A DNA stretch of 64,000 nt from Sympetrum striolatum (taxonomy: Eukaryota > Arthropoda > Insecta > Odonata > Libellulidae): positions 248,001 through 312,000 of the forward strand of contig CANPUZ010000035.1 in NCBI GenBank assembly GCA_947579665.1, in the 5' to 3' direction. Below, piece after piece: positions 48,470 through 61,862 of the stretch (within the stretch, counting starts at the first letter, position 1; the number at the start of each line of letters is the position of its first letter). The position numbers were made by a program, and so were the translations under genes. A model generated the notes under the pieces. The model made no database searches and was not told the DNA's origin. It worked only from the letters and a program-made list of their open reading frames with translations.

Positions 48470-50240
48470 CCCTAGTAGCACAATTTGTGATCGCAACATG
48501 CTTGAAACATTTCAGTGAAACATTTTAGGAATTTTTAAAATGCGTGTAGCACATTTTGGGTATGAAATTTTTGCCGGGCAAAAATGCGCCAGAAATGTGC
48601 CGTCAACATTTCGGTTAAGATAGCTCGAAAATGTGCTATACACATTTCAATGTAAATCTTTCGAGCGCTCATTATATTCCAGATAATACTGAGTTTTTCA
48701 CAAAATAATCAACGAAAACACGGGATATTATACAAGGTTTCAAATAAAATAAGGTTCTCATTAGTAAAACAAATCAATGGCTACGTAATAATCGTATGTT
48801 AATGAAGTATAATTTGAAATTTATTTAACATATATGTATAATATACCTCCAGTTTTCGATGATTAATTTGCAAAATGCCAGGTTACATTGGAAATTTATC
48901 AAGTCTTCATTAGCCCTTTCTTTTAATTAAACTAGGTAACTATGAATTCTCTTTTCAGCTGAATGATGCATTATTAACAATAATACTTATCGATCACACA
49001 TCAAATTTCCCTACGGACAAACAAACAAACGTTTTCATAATCCCTTACTTTTAATTAAACAGCTACCCACATAGCAGAATCACATCTCAGAGATATCTCG
49101 AATGTCTAACAAGATGTCTAGGAGATGCCTCAGTGACCTTTCGTGACATCTCCAAGGTATTTGAAAACACGATGAATGTTAATTAAAGGAAACATTCTAA
49201 ATCACTTATCAGCTGAATGACTATATTATTAATAATACTCGATCAAACATTTCACACACATCACATTCCATCACTCTCTTCAGCAGGAAAACAAAGTAAA
49301 AACAGGAGATTAAGCTATGGTATTTTTTGTTTATTAAAACAAAAACATTCTCAACAAAAATTGTCACAAATCACGCGAGTCAAACGTCACGAAAACAACT
49401 ACATTCAGAAAATTTTAAAATTATATACATGCTATTTTATAGTTTAACACGAATACACACATGGAATCGCCAAACGTTCCCACTATTCACACAAACCGCC
49501 AAACAGCACTTAAATTGTTAAACCACACGATATTTACACAAATTCGATTTTCAAACATTGACATCTATATCTTAATCCTTATTGATATGAAAATTCTCAC
49601 TTCCATTAAGGAAATTACGGGTATACACTAAAATAAGTGAAGCCAAGCTTGGCTAACGACTTCAACTGCCAAGGAAACACGCCACCACAATTCGTTCTTC
49701 AACTGTTATAGCTAGCTGCATCATGCCTCGGACACTTCCTATCCCAGCAATGCTTTCCCTTTGGCACGCTTAGTGAGGCTAAGACCACTCGATGGGCTCG
49801 GACAGTAGCCCAGGGGTAACCCGGGTAACTTAAACCACTCCAACCATTGGTAAGGAAACAACGCGTTGTCTCGAAATACAAATGCAGTATGTGATACAAT
49901 GTGGTTAGAGACGATTTATTTCAATTCCCAACATGATGTGAAAAATTACTAAGTCTCAATTCCGCAATAAATTTATTTTGCGACCAGCAACATTAGCAAA
50001 AGGTTTTTACCATGTTGCTATATCACAGATGAATTTACAATGTTATGCAAATTATGTATTTCACAAAATCACCTATCTTTGTGGAATAATTAAATCAAAG
50101 AGAAAATATTACGAGAAGTAATTAGAAGAATTGTGGATTTAAAAAAAACAAAGAGTTTCTTAGGAAAAAATCTATCCACTGTAGGGAAACTCCTACCGAT
50201 AGTAAAGAATTCATAAAAGATTAGACAAACAGAAACATGG
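48470..50240. repeat. Island of unclassified short repeats, no gene recognised
   Basis: Starts CCCTAGTAGCACA with repeated 'acatttcggt/acatttcagtg' and 'atgtgc' phrases (48475-48665). 'cagctgaatga..attattaa.aataatactt.cgatca' occurs near 48957 and 49209. 49080-49165 is dense in GAGATATCT and GATGTCT-like words. 49640-49830 is a GC-rich patch. 49980-50035 repeats 'gcaacatta..catgttgcta'. These resemble short non-autonomous elements, but I cannot name families. Confidence 0.45.
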
Positions 50241-50244
50241 CAAT

Positions 50245-50334
50245 ATCTATTATATATAGATGCTTCTCCGGATTCATTCATATCTCTATTATATATAGAT
50301 GCCTCTCCGGATTCATTCATATATCATATATATA
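50245..50334. repeat. Spacer with two reverse modules in tandem
   Basis: Two reverse modules (..GATGCTTCTCCGGATTCATTC and ..GATGCCTCTCCGGATTCATTC), then (TA)n, mark the start of the second large array. Confidence 0.8.
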
Positions 50335-51414
50335 TACGAGTAAAATGTTGCTTGCATACTGCAAGCAGATCGAGAACACTAATTTCATATCGGCATCATA
50401 TCGGGACGGTCCTCAAAAGAAAAAAAAAAAAGATTTAATTTTTTCTGAAAATTCGCTGAAATTTATCGTCTGGCATCAAACCCGGGTCTTACTGGTAAAC
50501 CTACTATGAAACAAAATAGAAGATCACCATCTCTAACTATGTGTGAAAATTCAAGCTGAAATATTGGTTACAACTGCCTCGAAAAGACGTTCTAATTTTC
50601 ACGAATGTGAATGGCTCTCGGGACTCGAACCAAGGACGATCTTTGAAATCTAAAAAATATTTTTGAAGGATATTTATGATCTCTATCTATATGCCGAATT
50701 TCAAGTTTCTATAATATAGAGAAAGGTTTCAAAATAATTCCTAAAAATCGGATCAACTTCTGATTGCAGAGACACATGGTGTCGAACCAAGGACACATTG
50801 ATAGCTGTGAATGCACTGTTTGATATGTATGGACTTGATCTTTCTATATGCAAAGTTTGAAATCGATATCGTGCCGGAAAGTACCTAAAATTTGTTTCCG
50901 TTATCTCCGTAAGAAATGCATTGAGGAATTCAAATGTCCCTCTGGGATCGAACCAAGGACCATCAGCGAATATGTAAAATTCGATTAAGATATGTTTTTA
51001 TGGTGTCTAACCTCATACCGAATTTCAAGTTTCTATGCCATCGGAAAAGGATCCAAAAAAAATCTTAAAATCGCCACAGTGCATTTTAAACGGCAGATTT
51101 TTGCCCCGACCTAGCATCGAACCAAGGATAATATTCGTAGATGTCTTTATGGTTTCCTTTAGATATGCGCGGCATCTAGCGATCCCTCGAGTTTCAACTC
51201 TCTCCTTTTCCGGGAAGTGCCTCAAAAAAATTTTCGAAAATCCCCGCCATGTAATCTTATGGGGAAAATCGCGACTTTGGGGCATTCTGGAATCGAACCC
51301 ATGACACTGAGGTTCAAAGTCAGCTTTTTCCTGGAGGTTGCACGTTATGGCCAATATGTCGTAAAAATTTCAAGGCATTGGCACTTGTGGAACATGGTTA
51401 GAATTTTGATCCCC
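50335..51414 (-). repeat. BBR copy 35 (head II)
   Basis: Complete. The first box is mutated (GGCATCAAACC). Ends ..gaattttgatcccc. Confidence 0.9.
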
Positions 51415-51467
51415 TATCTATTATATATAGATGCTTCTCCGGATTCATTCATGTATCCATATATATA

Positions 51468-52545
51468 TACGAGTAAAATGTTGCTTGCATACTGCAAGCA
51501 GATCGGCAATTCTAATTTCATATCGGCATCATATCGGGATGGTCCTCTTAAGAAAAAAAAAAAGGATTTAATTTTTTCTTAAAATTCGCTGAAATTTCAT
51601 CGTCTGGAATCGAACCTGGGTCTTACTGAAAACCTACTATGAAACACAATAGAAGATCACCATCTCTAACTATGTGTGAAAATACAAGCAGAAATATTGG
51701 CTACAACTGCCTCAAAAGACGCTCTAATGTTCACGAATGTAAATGGCTCTCGGGACTCGAACCAAGGACGATCTTGGAAACTTAAAAAATGTTTCTGAAA
51801 GTTATTATTGATCTCAATCTATATGCCAAATTTCAAGTTTCTACATTATTGGGAAAGGTTTCAAAATAATTCCTAAAAATCGGATCAACTTCTGATTGCA
51901 GAGACACCTGGTGTCGAACCCAGGACACATTGATAGCTATGAATGCATAGTTAGATTTTTTAAGACTGGATCTTCTATCATGCAAAGTTTTAAGTCGATA
52001 GCATGCCGGGAAGTACCTTAAACTTGTTTCCGTTATCTCCATAAGAAATGCATTGAGGAATGTAAATGGCCCTCTGGGATCGAACCAAGGAAAATCAGGG
52101 AAAGCATAAAAATCGATTATGATATATATTAATGATATCTAACCTCATACCGAATTTCAAGTTTCCATGCCATCGGGAAAGGGTCCAAAACAAATCTTAA
52201 AAATCGCCACAATGCTTTTTAAACGGCAGATATTTGCATCGACCTAGCATCGAACCCAGGTTATTTTCCGTAAAACTCATTTATGTTTTCGATAGATCAT
52301 GACCATATATAAAGGCTCCTTGAGTTTTGATTCTCTACCTATCCGAGAAGTATTTTTTTTTAATTCCCGAAAATCAAAGCAATGCATTTAAACGGGAAAA
52401 ATCGGGACTTTGGAGCCCCCTGGCATCGAACCCATGACACTGAGGATCCTAATCGCAATTTTTCTGGTGGTTACACGTTATGGCCAATACTCCGTAAAAA
52501 TTTCAGCTCAATCACTCTTGTGGTTTAGGCTGTGAGTTTGTATCC
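51468..52545 (-). repeat. BBR copy 36, near-twin of copy 5
   Basis: Matches 4714-5789 nearly base for base where I compared them, including private changes in the first and fifth boxes, although they lie 46.7 kb apart. Confidence 0.9.
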
Positions 52546-52591
52546 TCTCTATATATCTATTATATAGATGCTTCTCCGGATTCATTCATGA

Positions 52592-53669
52592 TACGAGTAA
52601 AAAGTAGCTTGCATACTGCAAGCAGATCGACAACAATAATTTCATGTCGGCATCATATCGGGACGGCCCTCAAAAGAAAAAAAAAGGTATTGAAAATATT
52701 CTTAAAATTCGCTGCAATTTAATCGTCTGGCATCGAACCAGGGTCTTCCTGGTAAGCTTACTATGCAGCAAAACAGAAAATCACCATCTCTTACTATGTG
52801 TGAAAATTCAAGCAGAAATATTGGCTACAACTGCCTCAAACGACGTTCTACTTTTCAGGAATGTAAATGGCTCTCTGGATTCGAACCAAGGACGATCTTG
52901 GAAATCTTAAACATGTTCATGAAAGTTATTTATGATCTCTATCTATTTGCCGAATTTCAAGTTTCTATATTATTGGGATAGGGCTCAAAATAATTATTAA
53001 AAATCGGATCAACTACTGATATAAGAGACGCCTGGTGTCGAACCCAGGACGTATTGGAAGCTGTAAATGCACAAAATGACTTGCTACGACCTGATCTAAT
53101 TTCATAGAAAGTTTGAAGTCGATATCATCCCGGGAAGTACCTAAAATGTGTTTCCGTTATTCCCGTAAGAAATGCATTGTGTAGTGCAAATGGCCCTCTG
53201 GGATCGAACCAAGGACCATTAGCGAATACAAAAAAATTGATTATGAAATATATTTATGATTTCTAACCCCATGCCAAATTTCAAGTTTCCATGCATTCGG
53301 AAAGAGGTCCAAAAAAAATCTTTAAAATCGCCGCAATGCATTTTAAACGGCCGATTTTTGCCCCGACCTAGCATCGAACCCAGGATATTTTCCGTAAAAC
53401 TCATTTATGTTTTCGATAGATTATGTTCATATATATAGGCTCCTTAAGTTTTGATTCTCTACCTACCCGGAAAGTATTTTTTTAAAATTCCCGAAAATCA
53501 AAGCAATGCTTTTAAACGGGGAAAATCGGGACTTTAGGGCCCTCTTGAATCGAACCCATGACACTGAGGATCAAAGTCGCTTTTTTCCTGGGGGTTTCAC
53601 GTTATGGCCAATATGTCATAAAAATTTCAGATCAATGACGCTTGTAGTTTAGGCTGTGAATTAGTATCC
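52592..53669 (-). repeat. BBR copy 37 (head I)
   Basis: Complete. The fourth box lies in 'gacgcctggtgtcgaaccc', the GCGTC form also found in copies 20, 22 and 33. Confidence 0.9.
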
Positions 53670-53699
53670 TATCTATCTATCTATCTATCTATATAGGTA

Positions 53700-54802
53700 T
53701 ACGAGTAAAATGTAGCTTGCATACTGCAAGCAGATCGACAACACTAATTTCATATCGGCATAATATCGGGACGGACATCAAAAGAAAAAAAAAATTCAAA
53801 ATATTCGTAGAATTCGCTGCAATTTAATCACCTGGCAGCGAACCCCGGTCTTCCTGGTGTACTTACTATGCAGCAAAATAGAAAATTACCATATCAAACT
53901 ATGTGTGAAAATTCAAGCAAAACTATTAGGTGCAACTACCTCAAACGACGTCCTACTATTCACATACACTCCTTATTTGAGAAATTATAATGTGCTCTGG
54001 CATCGAACCCAGGAACAGCATGGTCTTATCTATTTTTTTTCTTAAACAAAGTGTTAATATACATCTTCCATCTAAGCAAGAGCTCCCTTACATATCGATA
54101 AATGCATAAAAAAATTATGAAAAGATACCCCATAGTATTATATATGGGTGATATTTTTACCGCCCGGCATCGAACCCGGGTCTTTCAGGCAATACTTTCT
54201 ATGCAGCACAAAAGAAAAACACCATCTCTAACCGCGTATGCAAATTCAAGCAGAAATATTGGTTACAACTGCCTCAAATGACGTCCTACTTTTCCTTTAT
54301 ATTCCTTATGAGAGAAACGTTATTGTGCTCTGGCTTCGAACCCAGGAACAGTACGGTCTTATGAAAATTTTTTTCTAAAACTTATTCGTACCATACATCT
54401 TCCAGCCAAGCACGAACATCCTATCATTTCGATAAGTGCATCTAAAAAAATAATGAAAAACGGCTCCCATGTATTTTAAAGGGCAGATCTTTGCATCGTC
54501 CTAGCATCGAACCCAGGATAACTTTTGTAAAAGTCATTGATGTTTTCGAAAGTCCAAGACCATAAATATAGGCACCTTGAGTTTTACTTCTCTACCTATC
54601 CGGAAAGTATTTTTTTTTATTTCCCGAAAATCACGGCAATGCATTCAAACGGGAAAAATCGGGACTTTGGGGCCCTCTGGAATCGAACCTATGACACTGA
54701 GGATCAAAGTCTCTTTTTTCCTGGGGGTTTCACGTTATGGCCAATATGTCATAAAAATTTCAGATCAATGACGCTTGTAGTTTAGGCTGTGAATTTGTAT
54801 CC
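53700..54802 (-). repeat. BBR copy 38, dimeric type III, reverse
   Basis: Reverse counterpart of copies 14 and 27. Includes GGCAGCGAACC at the first box (the same variant as GGTTCGCTGCC in copy 14) and 'accgcccggcatcgaacccggg'. Confidence 0.9.
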
Positions 54803-54827
54803 TATCTATCTATATAGGTATATATAT

Positions 54828-54900
54828 GAATGAATCCGGAGAAGCATCTATATATAATAGATAGATATATGAATGAATCCGGAGAAGCATCTATCTATTA
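54828..54900. repeat. Spacer with two forward modules
   Basis: Two ATGAATGAATCCGGAGAAGC modules about 45 bp apart. Confidence 0.8.
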
Positions 54901-55978
54901 TACGAGTGCAATGTAGCTTGCATACTGCAAGCAGATCGGTAATATTATTTTTATTTCGGCATCATATCGGGACGGTTCTCAAAAGAAAAAAAAAAGATTG
55001 GAAACATTCTTAAAATTCGCATCAATTTTAGCGTCTGGCATCGAACCCGGGTCTTCCTGGTGAACTTACTAAGCGGCGCAATAGAAGATCACTATATCTA
55101 ACTATGTGTGAAAATTCAAGCAGAAATATTTGCTACAACTGCTTCAAACGATGTTCTACTTTTCACGAATGTAAAAGGCTCTCTGGATTCGAACCAAGGA
55201 CGATCGTGGGAATCTAGAACATGTTCCTGAAATGTATCTATAACCTCTATCTGTATGCTGAATTTCAAGTTTCTATATAATTGGGAAATGGTTCCAAAAA
55301 ATTCTTAAAAATTGGATCATATACGGATTGTAGAGACGCCTGGTGGTGAAACCAGGAAACATTGGTAGCTGTGAATTCACAGTTTGATTAGTAATGACTT
55401 GATCTTATTTTATGCAAAGTTTCAAGTAGATATAATAACGGGAAGCACCTAAAATGTGTTTCCGTAATCTCCATAAGAAATGCATTGAGGAATGTAAATG
55501 GCCCTCTGGGATCGAACCAAGGTCCTTAGGGGAATCTGTAAAATTTGATTATGAAATATAATTATGATATCTAACGCCATGCCGAATTTCAAGTTTCTAT
55601 GCCATCGGAAAAGGGTTCAAAAAAAAACTTCAAAATCGCCGCAATGCATTTTAAACGGCCGATTTTTGCGCCGACCTAACATCGAACCAAGGATAATATT
55701 CGTAGATGTCTTTATGGTTTCCTTTTGATATGCACGGCATCTAGCGATCTCTCGAGTTTCAACTCTCTCCTTTTCCGGGAAGTGCCTCAAATAAATTTTC
55801 GAAAATCCCCGCCATGTATTGTTATGGTGAAAATCGCGACTTTGGGGCCTTCTGGAATCGAACCCACGACACCGAGGTTCAAAGTCGGATTTATTCTGGA
55901 GGTTACTCGTTACGGCCAATACGTCGTAAAAATTTCAAGTCAGTGGCACTTCTGGAACATGGTTAGAATTTTGATCCC
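54901..55978 (-). repeat. BBR copy 39 (head II)
   Basis: Starts TACGAGTGCAATG. The fourth box is mutated (GGTGGTGAAACC). Followed by (ATGA)n. Confidence 0.9.
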
Positions 55979-56017
55979 TAATGAATGAATGAATGAATGA
56001 GTGTATATATATATAGG

Positions 56018-57092
56018 TACGAGTAAAATGTAGCTTGCATACTGCAAGCAGATCGGCAATACTTATTTCATATCGGCATCATATCGGGACTGTCCTCAAA
56101 AAAAAAAAAAGATTGAAATTTTTCTTAAAATTCGCTGAAATTTCATCGTCTGGCATCGAACCCGGGTCTTACTGGTGAAACTACTATGCAGCACAATAGA
56201 AGATCACTATCTTTAACTATGTGTGAAAATTCAAGCAGAATTATTGACTGCAACTGCATGAAACAACGTCCTACTTTTCACGGAGCTAGATTTCTCTCTG
56301 GATTCGAACCAAGGACTATTTAGGCAATCTAAAACATAATTTTGAAATGTATCTATGTTCTCTATCTATATGACTAATTTCATGTTTTAATATTATTGGG
56401 AAGGGGTTCAAATTAATTCTTAAAAATCGGATAATTTACTGATTGTAGAGACACCTGGTGTCGAACTCAGGAAATTTTGTTAATTGTGAATGCTTATTAT
56501 GATTTATTAGGACTTAATCTTATTTCATACAAAGTTTAAAGTCGATATCATGACGGGAAGTAGCTAAAACCTAATTCTATTATCTCCATAAGAAATGCAT
56601 AGAGGAATGTAAATGGCTCTCTGGGATCGAACCAAGGACCGTCAGTGAATATGTAAAATTTGATTAGGAAATATACTTATGATCTACAACTCCATGCCGA
56701 ATTTCAAGTTTCCATGACTTCGGGAAAGGGTCCAAAAAAAATCTTAAAAATCGCCACAATGCATTTTAAACGGCCGATTTTTGCCTTCACCTAGCATCGA
56801 ACCCAGGTTATTTCCTGTAAAACTCATTTATGTTTTCGATAGATAATGACCATATATAAAGGCTCCTAGAGTTTCGATTCTCTACCTATCCGGGAAGTAT
56901 TTTTTAAAAATTCCCGAAAATCTAAGTAATGCATTTAAACGGGAAAAATCGGGACTTTGGGGCCCTCTGGAATTGAACCCATGACACTGAGGATCAAAAT
57001 CACAATTTTTCTGGTGGTTAATTGTTATGGCCAATACGCATTAAAAATTTGAAATCAATCACGCTTGTGGTTTAGGCTGTGAGTTTGTATCC
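56018..57092 (-). repeat. BBR copy 40 (head I)
   Basis: Complete. The monomer 1 box is mutated (GGAATTGAACC) and the monomer 4 box reads GGTGTCGAACTC. Confidence 0.9.
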
Positions 57093-57167
57093 TCTCTCTA
57101 TATCTATTATATATAGACGCTTCTCCGGATATACCTATATACACACTCACTCATTCATTCATTCATA

Positions 57168-58245
57168 GGGCATCAAAAGTCTAAGCATGTTCCACAAGTG
57201 CCACTGACTTGAAATTTTTACGACATATTGGCCATATCGTGAAATCTCCAGAAAAAATCCGACTTTGAACCTCACTGTCATGGGTTCGATTCCAGAAGGC
57301 CCCAAAGTCCCGATTTTCTCCATAAGGATACATGGTGAGGATTTTCGAAAATTTTTTTGAGGCACTTCTCGGAAAGGTAGAGAGTTGAAATACAAGGGAT
57401 CGCTAGATGCCGTGGATATCCAACGAAAATAAAAAAGACATCGCCGAACATGGTCCATGGTTCGATGCTAGGTCGGGGCAAAAATCGGCCGTTTAAAATG
57501 CATTGCGGCGATTTTGAAGATTTTTTTTGAATCCTTTCCCGATAACATAGATACTTGAAACTCGGCACGTGGATAGATATCATGAGTAGGTTTCATAATC
57601 AAATTTTACATATTTGCTGATGGTCCTTGGTTCGATCCCAGAGGACCATTTGCATTTCTCAATGCATTTCTTACGGAGATAACGGAAACAAAATTTAGGC
57701 ACTTCCCGGCATGGTATCGACTTCAAACTTTGCATGTTAGTAGAGCAAGTCCTTAGAAATCAAACTGGGCATTCAGGGCTATCAATGTGTCCTGGGTTCG
57801 ACACCAGGTGTCTCTGCAATCAGAAGTTGATCCGATTTTTAGGAATTATTTTGAAACTTTTGCCAATAATATAGAAACTTCAAATTCAGCATATGGATAG
57901 AGATCATAAATAACTTTAAGAAACATTTTTTAGATTTCCAAGATCGTCCTTGATTCGAATCCAGAGAGAAATTTAAAGTCGTGAAAATTAGAACGTCTTT
58001 TGAGGCAGTTGTAGCCCATATTTCTGCTTGAATTTTCACACATATTTAGAGATGGTGATGTTCTATTGTGCTGCATAGTAAGTTCACAGTAAAGACCCGG
58101 GTTCGATGCCAGACGATGGAATTTCAGCGAATTTTAAGAAAAATTTCAATCCATTGTTTTCTTTTGATGGCCGTCCCGATATGATGCCGACATGAAAATA
58201 GTGTTGTCGATCTGCTTGCAGTATGCAAGCAACATTTTACTCGTA
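57168..58245 (+). repeat. BBR copy 41 (head II)
   Basis: Starts GGGCATCAAAAGTCTAAGC. The monomer 5 box is mutated (TGATTCGAATCC). Its tail faces the tail of copy 42 across two modules. Confidence 0.9.
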
Positions 58246-58329
58246 TATATATATATATATGGATACATGAATGAATCCGGAGAAGCATCTATATATAATA
58301 GATATCCGGAGAAGCGTCTATATATCTAT

Positions 58330-59408
58330 TACGAGTAAAATGTTGCTTGCATACTGCAAGCAGATCGACAACACTATTTTCATGTCGGCATCATATCCGG
58401 ACGGCCATCAAAAGAAAAAAAAAAAGGTTGAAATTTTTCTTAAAATTTGCCTAAATTCCATCGTCTGGCATCGAACCCGGGTCTTTACTGTGAATTCACT
58501 ATGCAGCACAATAGAACATCACCATCTCTAACGATGTATGAAAATTCAAGCAGAAATATGGGCTACAACTGCCTCAAAAGACATTCTAATTTTCACGAAT
58601 TTAAATGGCTCTCTGGATTCGAACCAAGGACGATCTTGGAAATCTAAAAAATGTTTCTGAAAGTTATTTATGATCTCTATCTATATGCCGAATTTGAAGT
58701 TTCTATATTATTGGCAAAGGTTTTAAAATAATTCCTAAAAATCGGATCAACTTCTGATTGCAGAGACACCTGGTGTCGAACCCAGGACACTTTGATAGCT
58801 GTGAATGCACTGTTTGATTTGTATGGACTTGATCTTTCTACATGCAAAGTTTGAAGTCGATATCGTGCCGGGAAGTACCTAAAATTTGTTTCCGTTATCT
58901 CCGTAAGAAAAGCATTGTGAAGTGCAAATGGTCCTCTGGGATCGAACCAAGGACCATAAGCTAATATGTAAAGTTCGATTATGAAATAAATTCATGATAT
59001 CTATCGACGTGCCGAGTTTCAAGTATCTATGTTATCGGGAAAGGATCCAAAAAAATCTTAAAAATCGCCGCAATGCATTTTAAACGGCCGATTTTTGCCC
59101 CGGCCTAGCATCGAACCAAGGACAATATTCGAAGATGTCTTTCCGATTTTCGTTGGCTATGCACGGCATTTAGCGGTCCCTCGAGTGTCAACTCTCTACC
59201 TTTCCGGGAAGTGCCTCAAAAGAATTTTCGAAAATCCCCGCCATGTAATCTTATGGGGAAAATCGCGAATTTGGGGCCTTCTGGAATCGAACCCATGGCA
59301 CCGAGGTTCAATGTTGGCTTTTTCCTGGAGGTTACACGTTATGGCCAATATGTCGTAAAAATTTCAAGTCGGTGGCACTTGTGGAACATGCTTAGACTTT
59401 TGATCCCC
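58330..59408 (-). repeat. BBR copy 42 (head II)
   Basis: Complete to its final ..tgatcccc, where copy 43 begins without any spacer. Confidence 0.9.
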
Positions 59409-60474
59409 AATGTTGCTTGCATACTGCAAGCAGATCGACAACACTATTTTCATGTCGGCATCATATCGGGACGGCCATCAAAAGAAAAAAATGGATTGAA
59501 ATTTTTCTTAAAATTCGCCGAAATTCCATCGTCTGGCATCGAACCCGGGTCTTTACTGTGACTTACTATGCAGCACAATAGAAGATCACCATCTCTAAAT
59601 ATGTGTGAAAATTCAAGCAGAAATATGGGTACAACTGCCTCAAAAGACGTTCTAATTTTCACGAATTTAATGGCTCTCTGGATTCGAACCAAGGACGATC
59701 TTGGAAATCTAAAAAACGTTTCTGAAAGTTATTTATGATCTCTATCTATATGCTGAATTTGAAGTGTCTGTATTATTGGCAAAGGTTTCAAAATAATTCC
59801 TAAAAATCGGATCAACTTCTGATTGCAGAGACACCTGGTGACGAACCCAGGACACATTGATAGCTGTGAATGCACTGTTTGATTTGTATGGACTTGATCT
59901 TTCAATACGCAAAGTTTGAAGTCGATATCGTGCCGGGAAGTACCTAAACTTTGTTTCCCTTATCTCCGTAAGAAATGCAATGAGGAATTTAAATGTCCCT
60001 CTGGGATCGAACCAAGGACTATCAGCGAATATGTAAAATTCGATTATGATATATTTTTATGATATCTAACCTCATACCGAATTTCAAGTTTCTATGCCAT
60101 CGGAAAAGGGTCCAAAAAAAATCTTAAAAATCGCCACAATGCATTTTAAACGGCCGATTTTTGCCCCAACCTAGCATCGAACCAAGGATAATATTCGTAG
60201 ATGTCTTTAAGGTTTCCTTTAGATATGCACAGCATCTAGCGATCCCTTGAATTTCAAATCTCTCCTTTTCCCGGAAGTGCCTCAAAAAAATTTTCGAAAA
60301 TCCCTGCCATGTATTCTTATGGACAAAATCGCGACTTTGGGGCCTTCAGGAATCGAACCCATGACACCGAGGTTAGATGTCGGATTTTTTCTGGAGGTTA
60401 CACGTCATGGCCATAACGTGGTAAAAATTTCAAGTCGGTGGCACTTGTTGAACATGGTTAGACTTTTGATCCCC
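59409..60474 (-). repeat. BBR copy 43 (head II), lacks the outer tail
   Basis: Starts AATGTTGCTTGC, without the usual TACGAGTAAA, fused directly to the head of copy 42. The fourth box is GGTGACGAACC. Confidence 0.9.
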
Positions 60475-60602
60475 TATATATAACTTATAGGTATATCCGG
60501 AGAAGCGTCTATATATAATAGATATCCGGAGAAGCGTCTATATATAATAGATATATAGATGCTTCTCCGGATTCACTCATGATATACCCAGATACCCAGA
60601 TA
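60475..60602. repeat. Spacer with mixed GCGTC and GCATC modules
   Basis: Two forward TATCCGGAGAAGCGTC modules, then one reverse GATGCTTCTCCGG module and a (CCCAGATA)n tract. Confidence 0.8.
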
Positions 60603-61824
60603 GGATACTAATTCACAGGCTAAACTACTGGCGTCATTGACTCGAAATTTTTACTAATGAGAACGTCCTGGGTTCGATGCTAGGATGACGCAAAATTCCC
60701 GCATTTAAAATGCATGGGGATAGTTGAAATAGTTAGTAGTGATGATGATGATAGTTGATAGTTGAAATTTTTACGACATATTGGCCATAGAGTGTAACCG
60801 CCAGAAAAATTGCGATTTTGCACCTCAGTGTCATGGGTTCGATTCCAGAGGAGCCCAATGTCCCGATTTTTCCCGTTTTAATGCATTGCCGTGATTTCGG
60901 GAATTTTTAAAAAATACTTTCCGGATAGGTAGAGAAATAAAACTCAAGGAGGCTATATTTATGGTCTTGGACTTTCGAAAACATCAATGACTTTCACAAA
61001 AATTATCCTGGATTCGATGCAAGGACGATGCAAAGATCTGCCCTTTAAAATACATGGGAGCCGTTTTTCATTATTTTTTTAGATGCACTTATCGAAATGA
61101 TAGGATGTTCGTACTTGGCTGGAAGATGTATGGTACGAATAAGTTTTAGAAAACAATTTTCATAAGACCGTACTATTCCTGGGTTCGAAGCCAGAGCACA
61201 ATAACGTTTCTCTCATAAGGAATATAAAGGAAAAGTAGGACGTCATTTGAGGCAATTGTAACCAATATTTCTGCTTGAATTTGCATACGCGGTTAGAGAT
61301 GGTGTTTTTTTGTTGTGCTGCATAGAAAGTATTGCCTGAAAGATCCGGGTTCGATGCAGGGCGGTAAAAATATCCCCCATATATAATACATTGGGGTAAC
61401 ATTTCATAATTTTTTATGCATTTATCGATATGTAAGGGAGCTCTTGATTAGATGGAAGATGTATATTAACACTTTGTTTAAGAAAAAAAATAGATAAGAC
61501 CATGCTGTTCCTGGGTTCGATGCCAGAGCACATTATAATTTCTCACATAAGGAGTGTATATGAATAGTAGGACATCGTTTGTGGTAGTTGCACCTAATAG
61601 TTTTGCTTGAATTTTCACACATAGTTTTATATGGTTATCTTCTGTTTTGCTGCATAGTAAGTACACCAGGAAGACCAGGGTTCGCTGCAAGGCGATAAAA
61701 TTGCAGCGAATTCTACGAATATTTTGAATCCTTTTTTTTTCTTTTGATGTCCGTCCGATATGATGCAGATATGAAATTAGTGTTGTCGATCTGCTTGCAG
61801 TATGCAAGCTACATTTTACTCGTA
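60603..61824 (+). repeat. BBR copy 44, type III with extra 120 bp segment
   Basis: About 1.22 kb. GAAATTTTTAC occurs at 60644-60654 and again at 60764-60774. Between them is an extra box (GGTTCGATGCT, 60671 onward) and a short GATGATGATG tract. The rest follows type III. Confidence 0.88.
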
Positions 61825-61862
61825 TAGCCATATAGCTATATAGCTATATAGCTATATAGATA

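Noticed and set aside
49640..49830. GC-rich patch suspected to be rRNA or SINE derived
   Set aside because: I could not match it to any rRNA helix I know, and no B box or tail is present.
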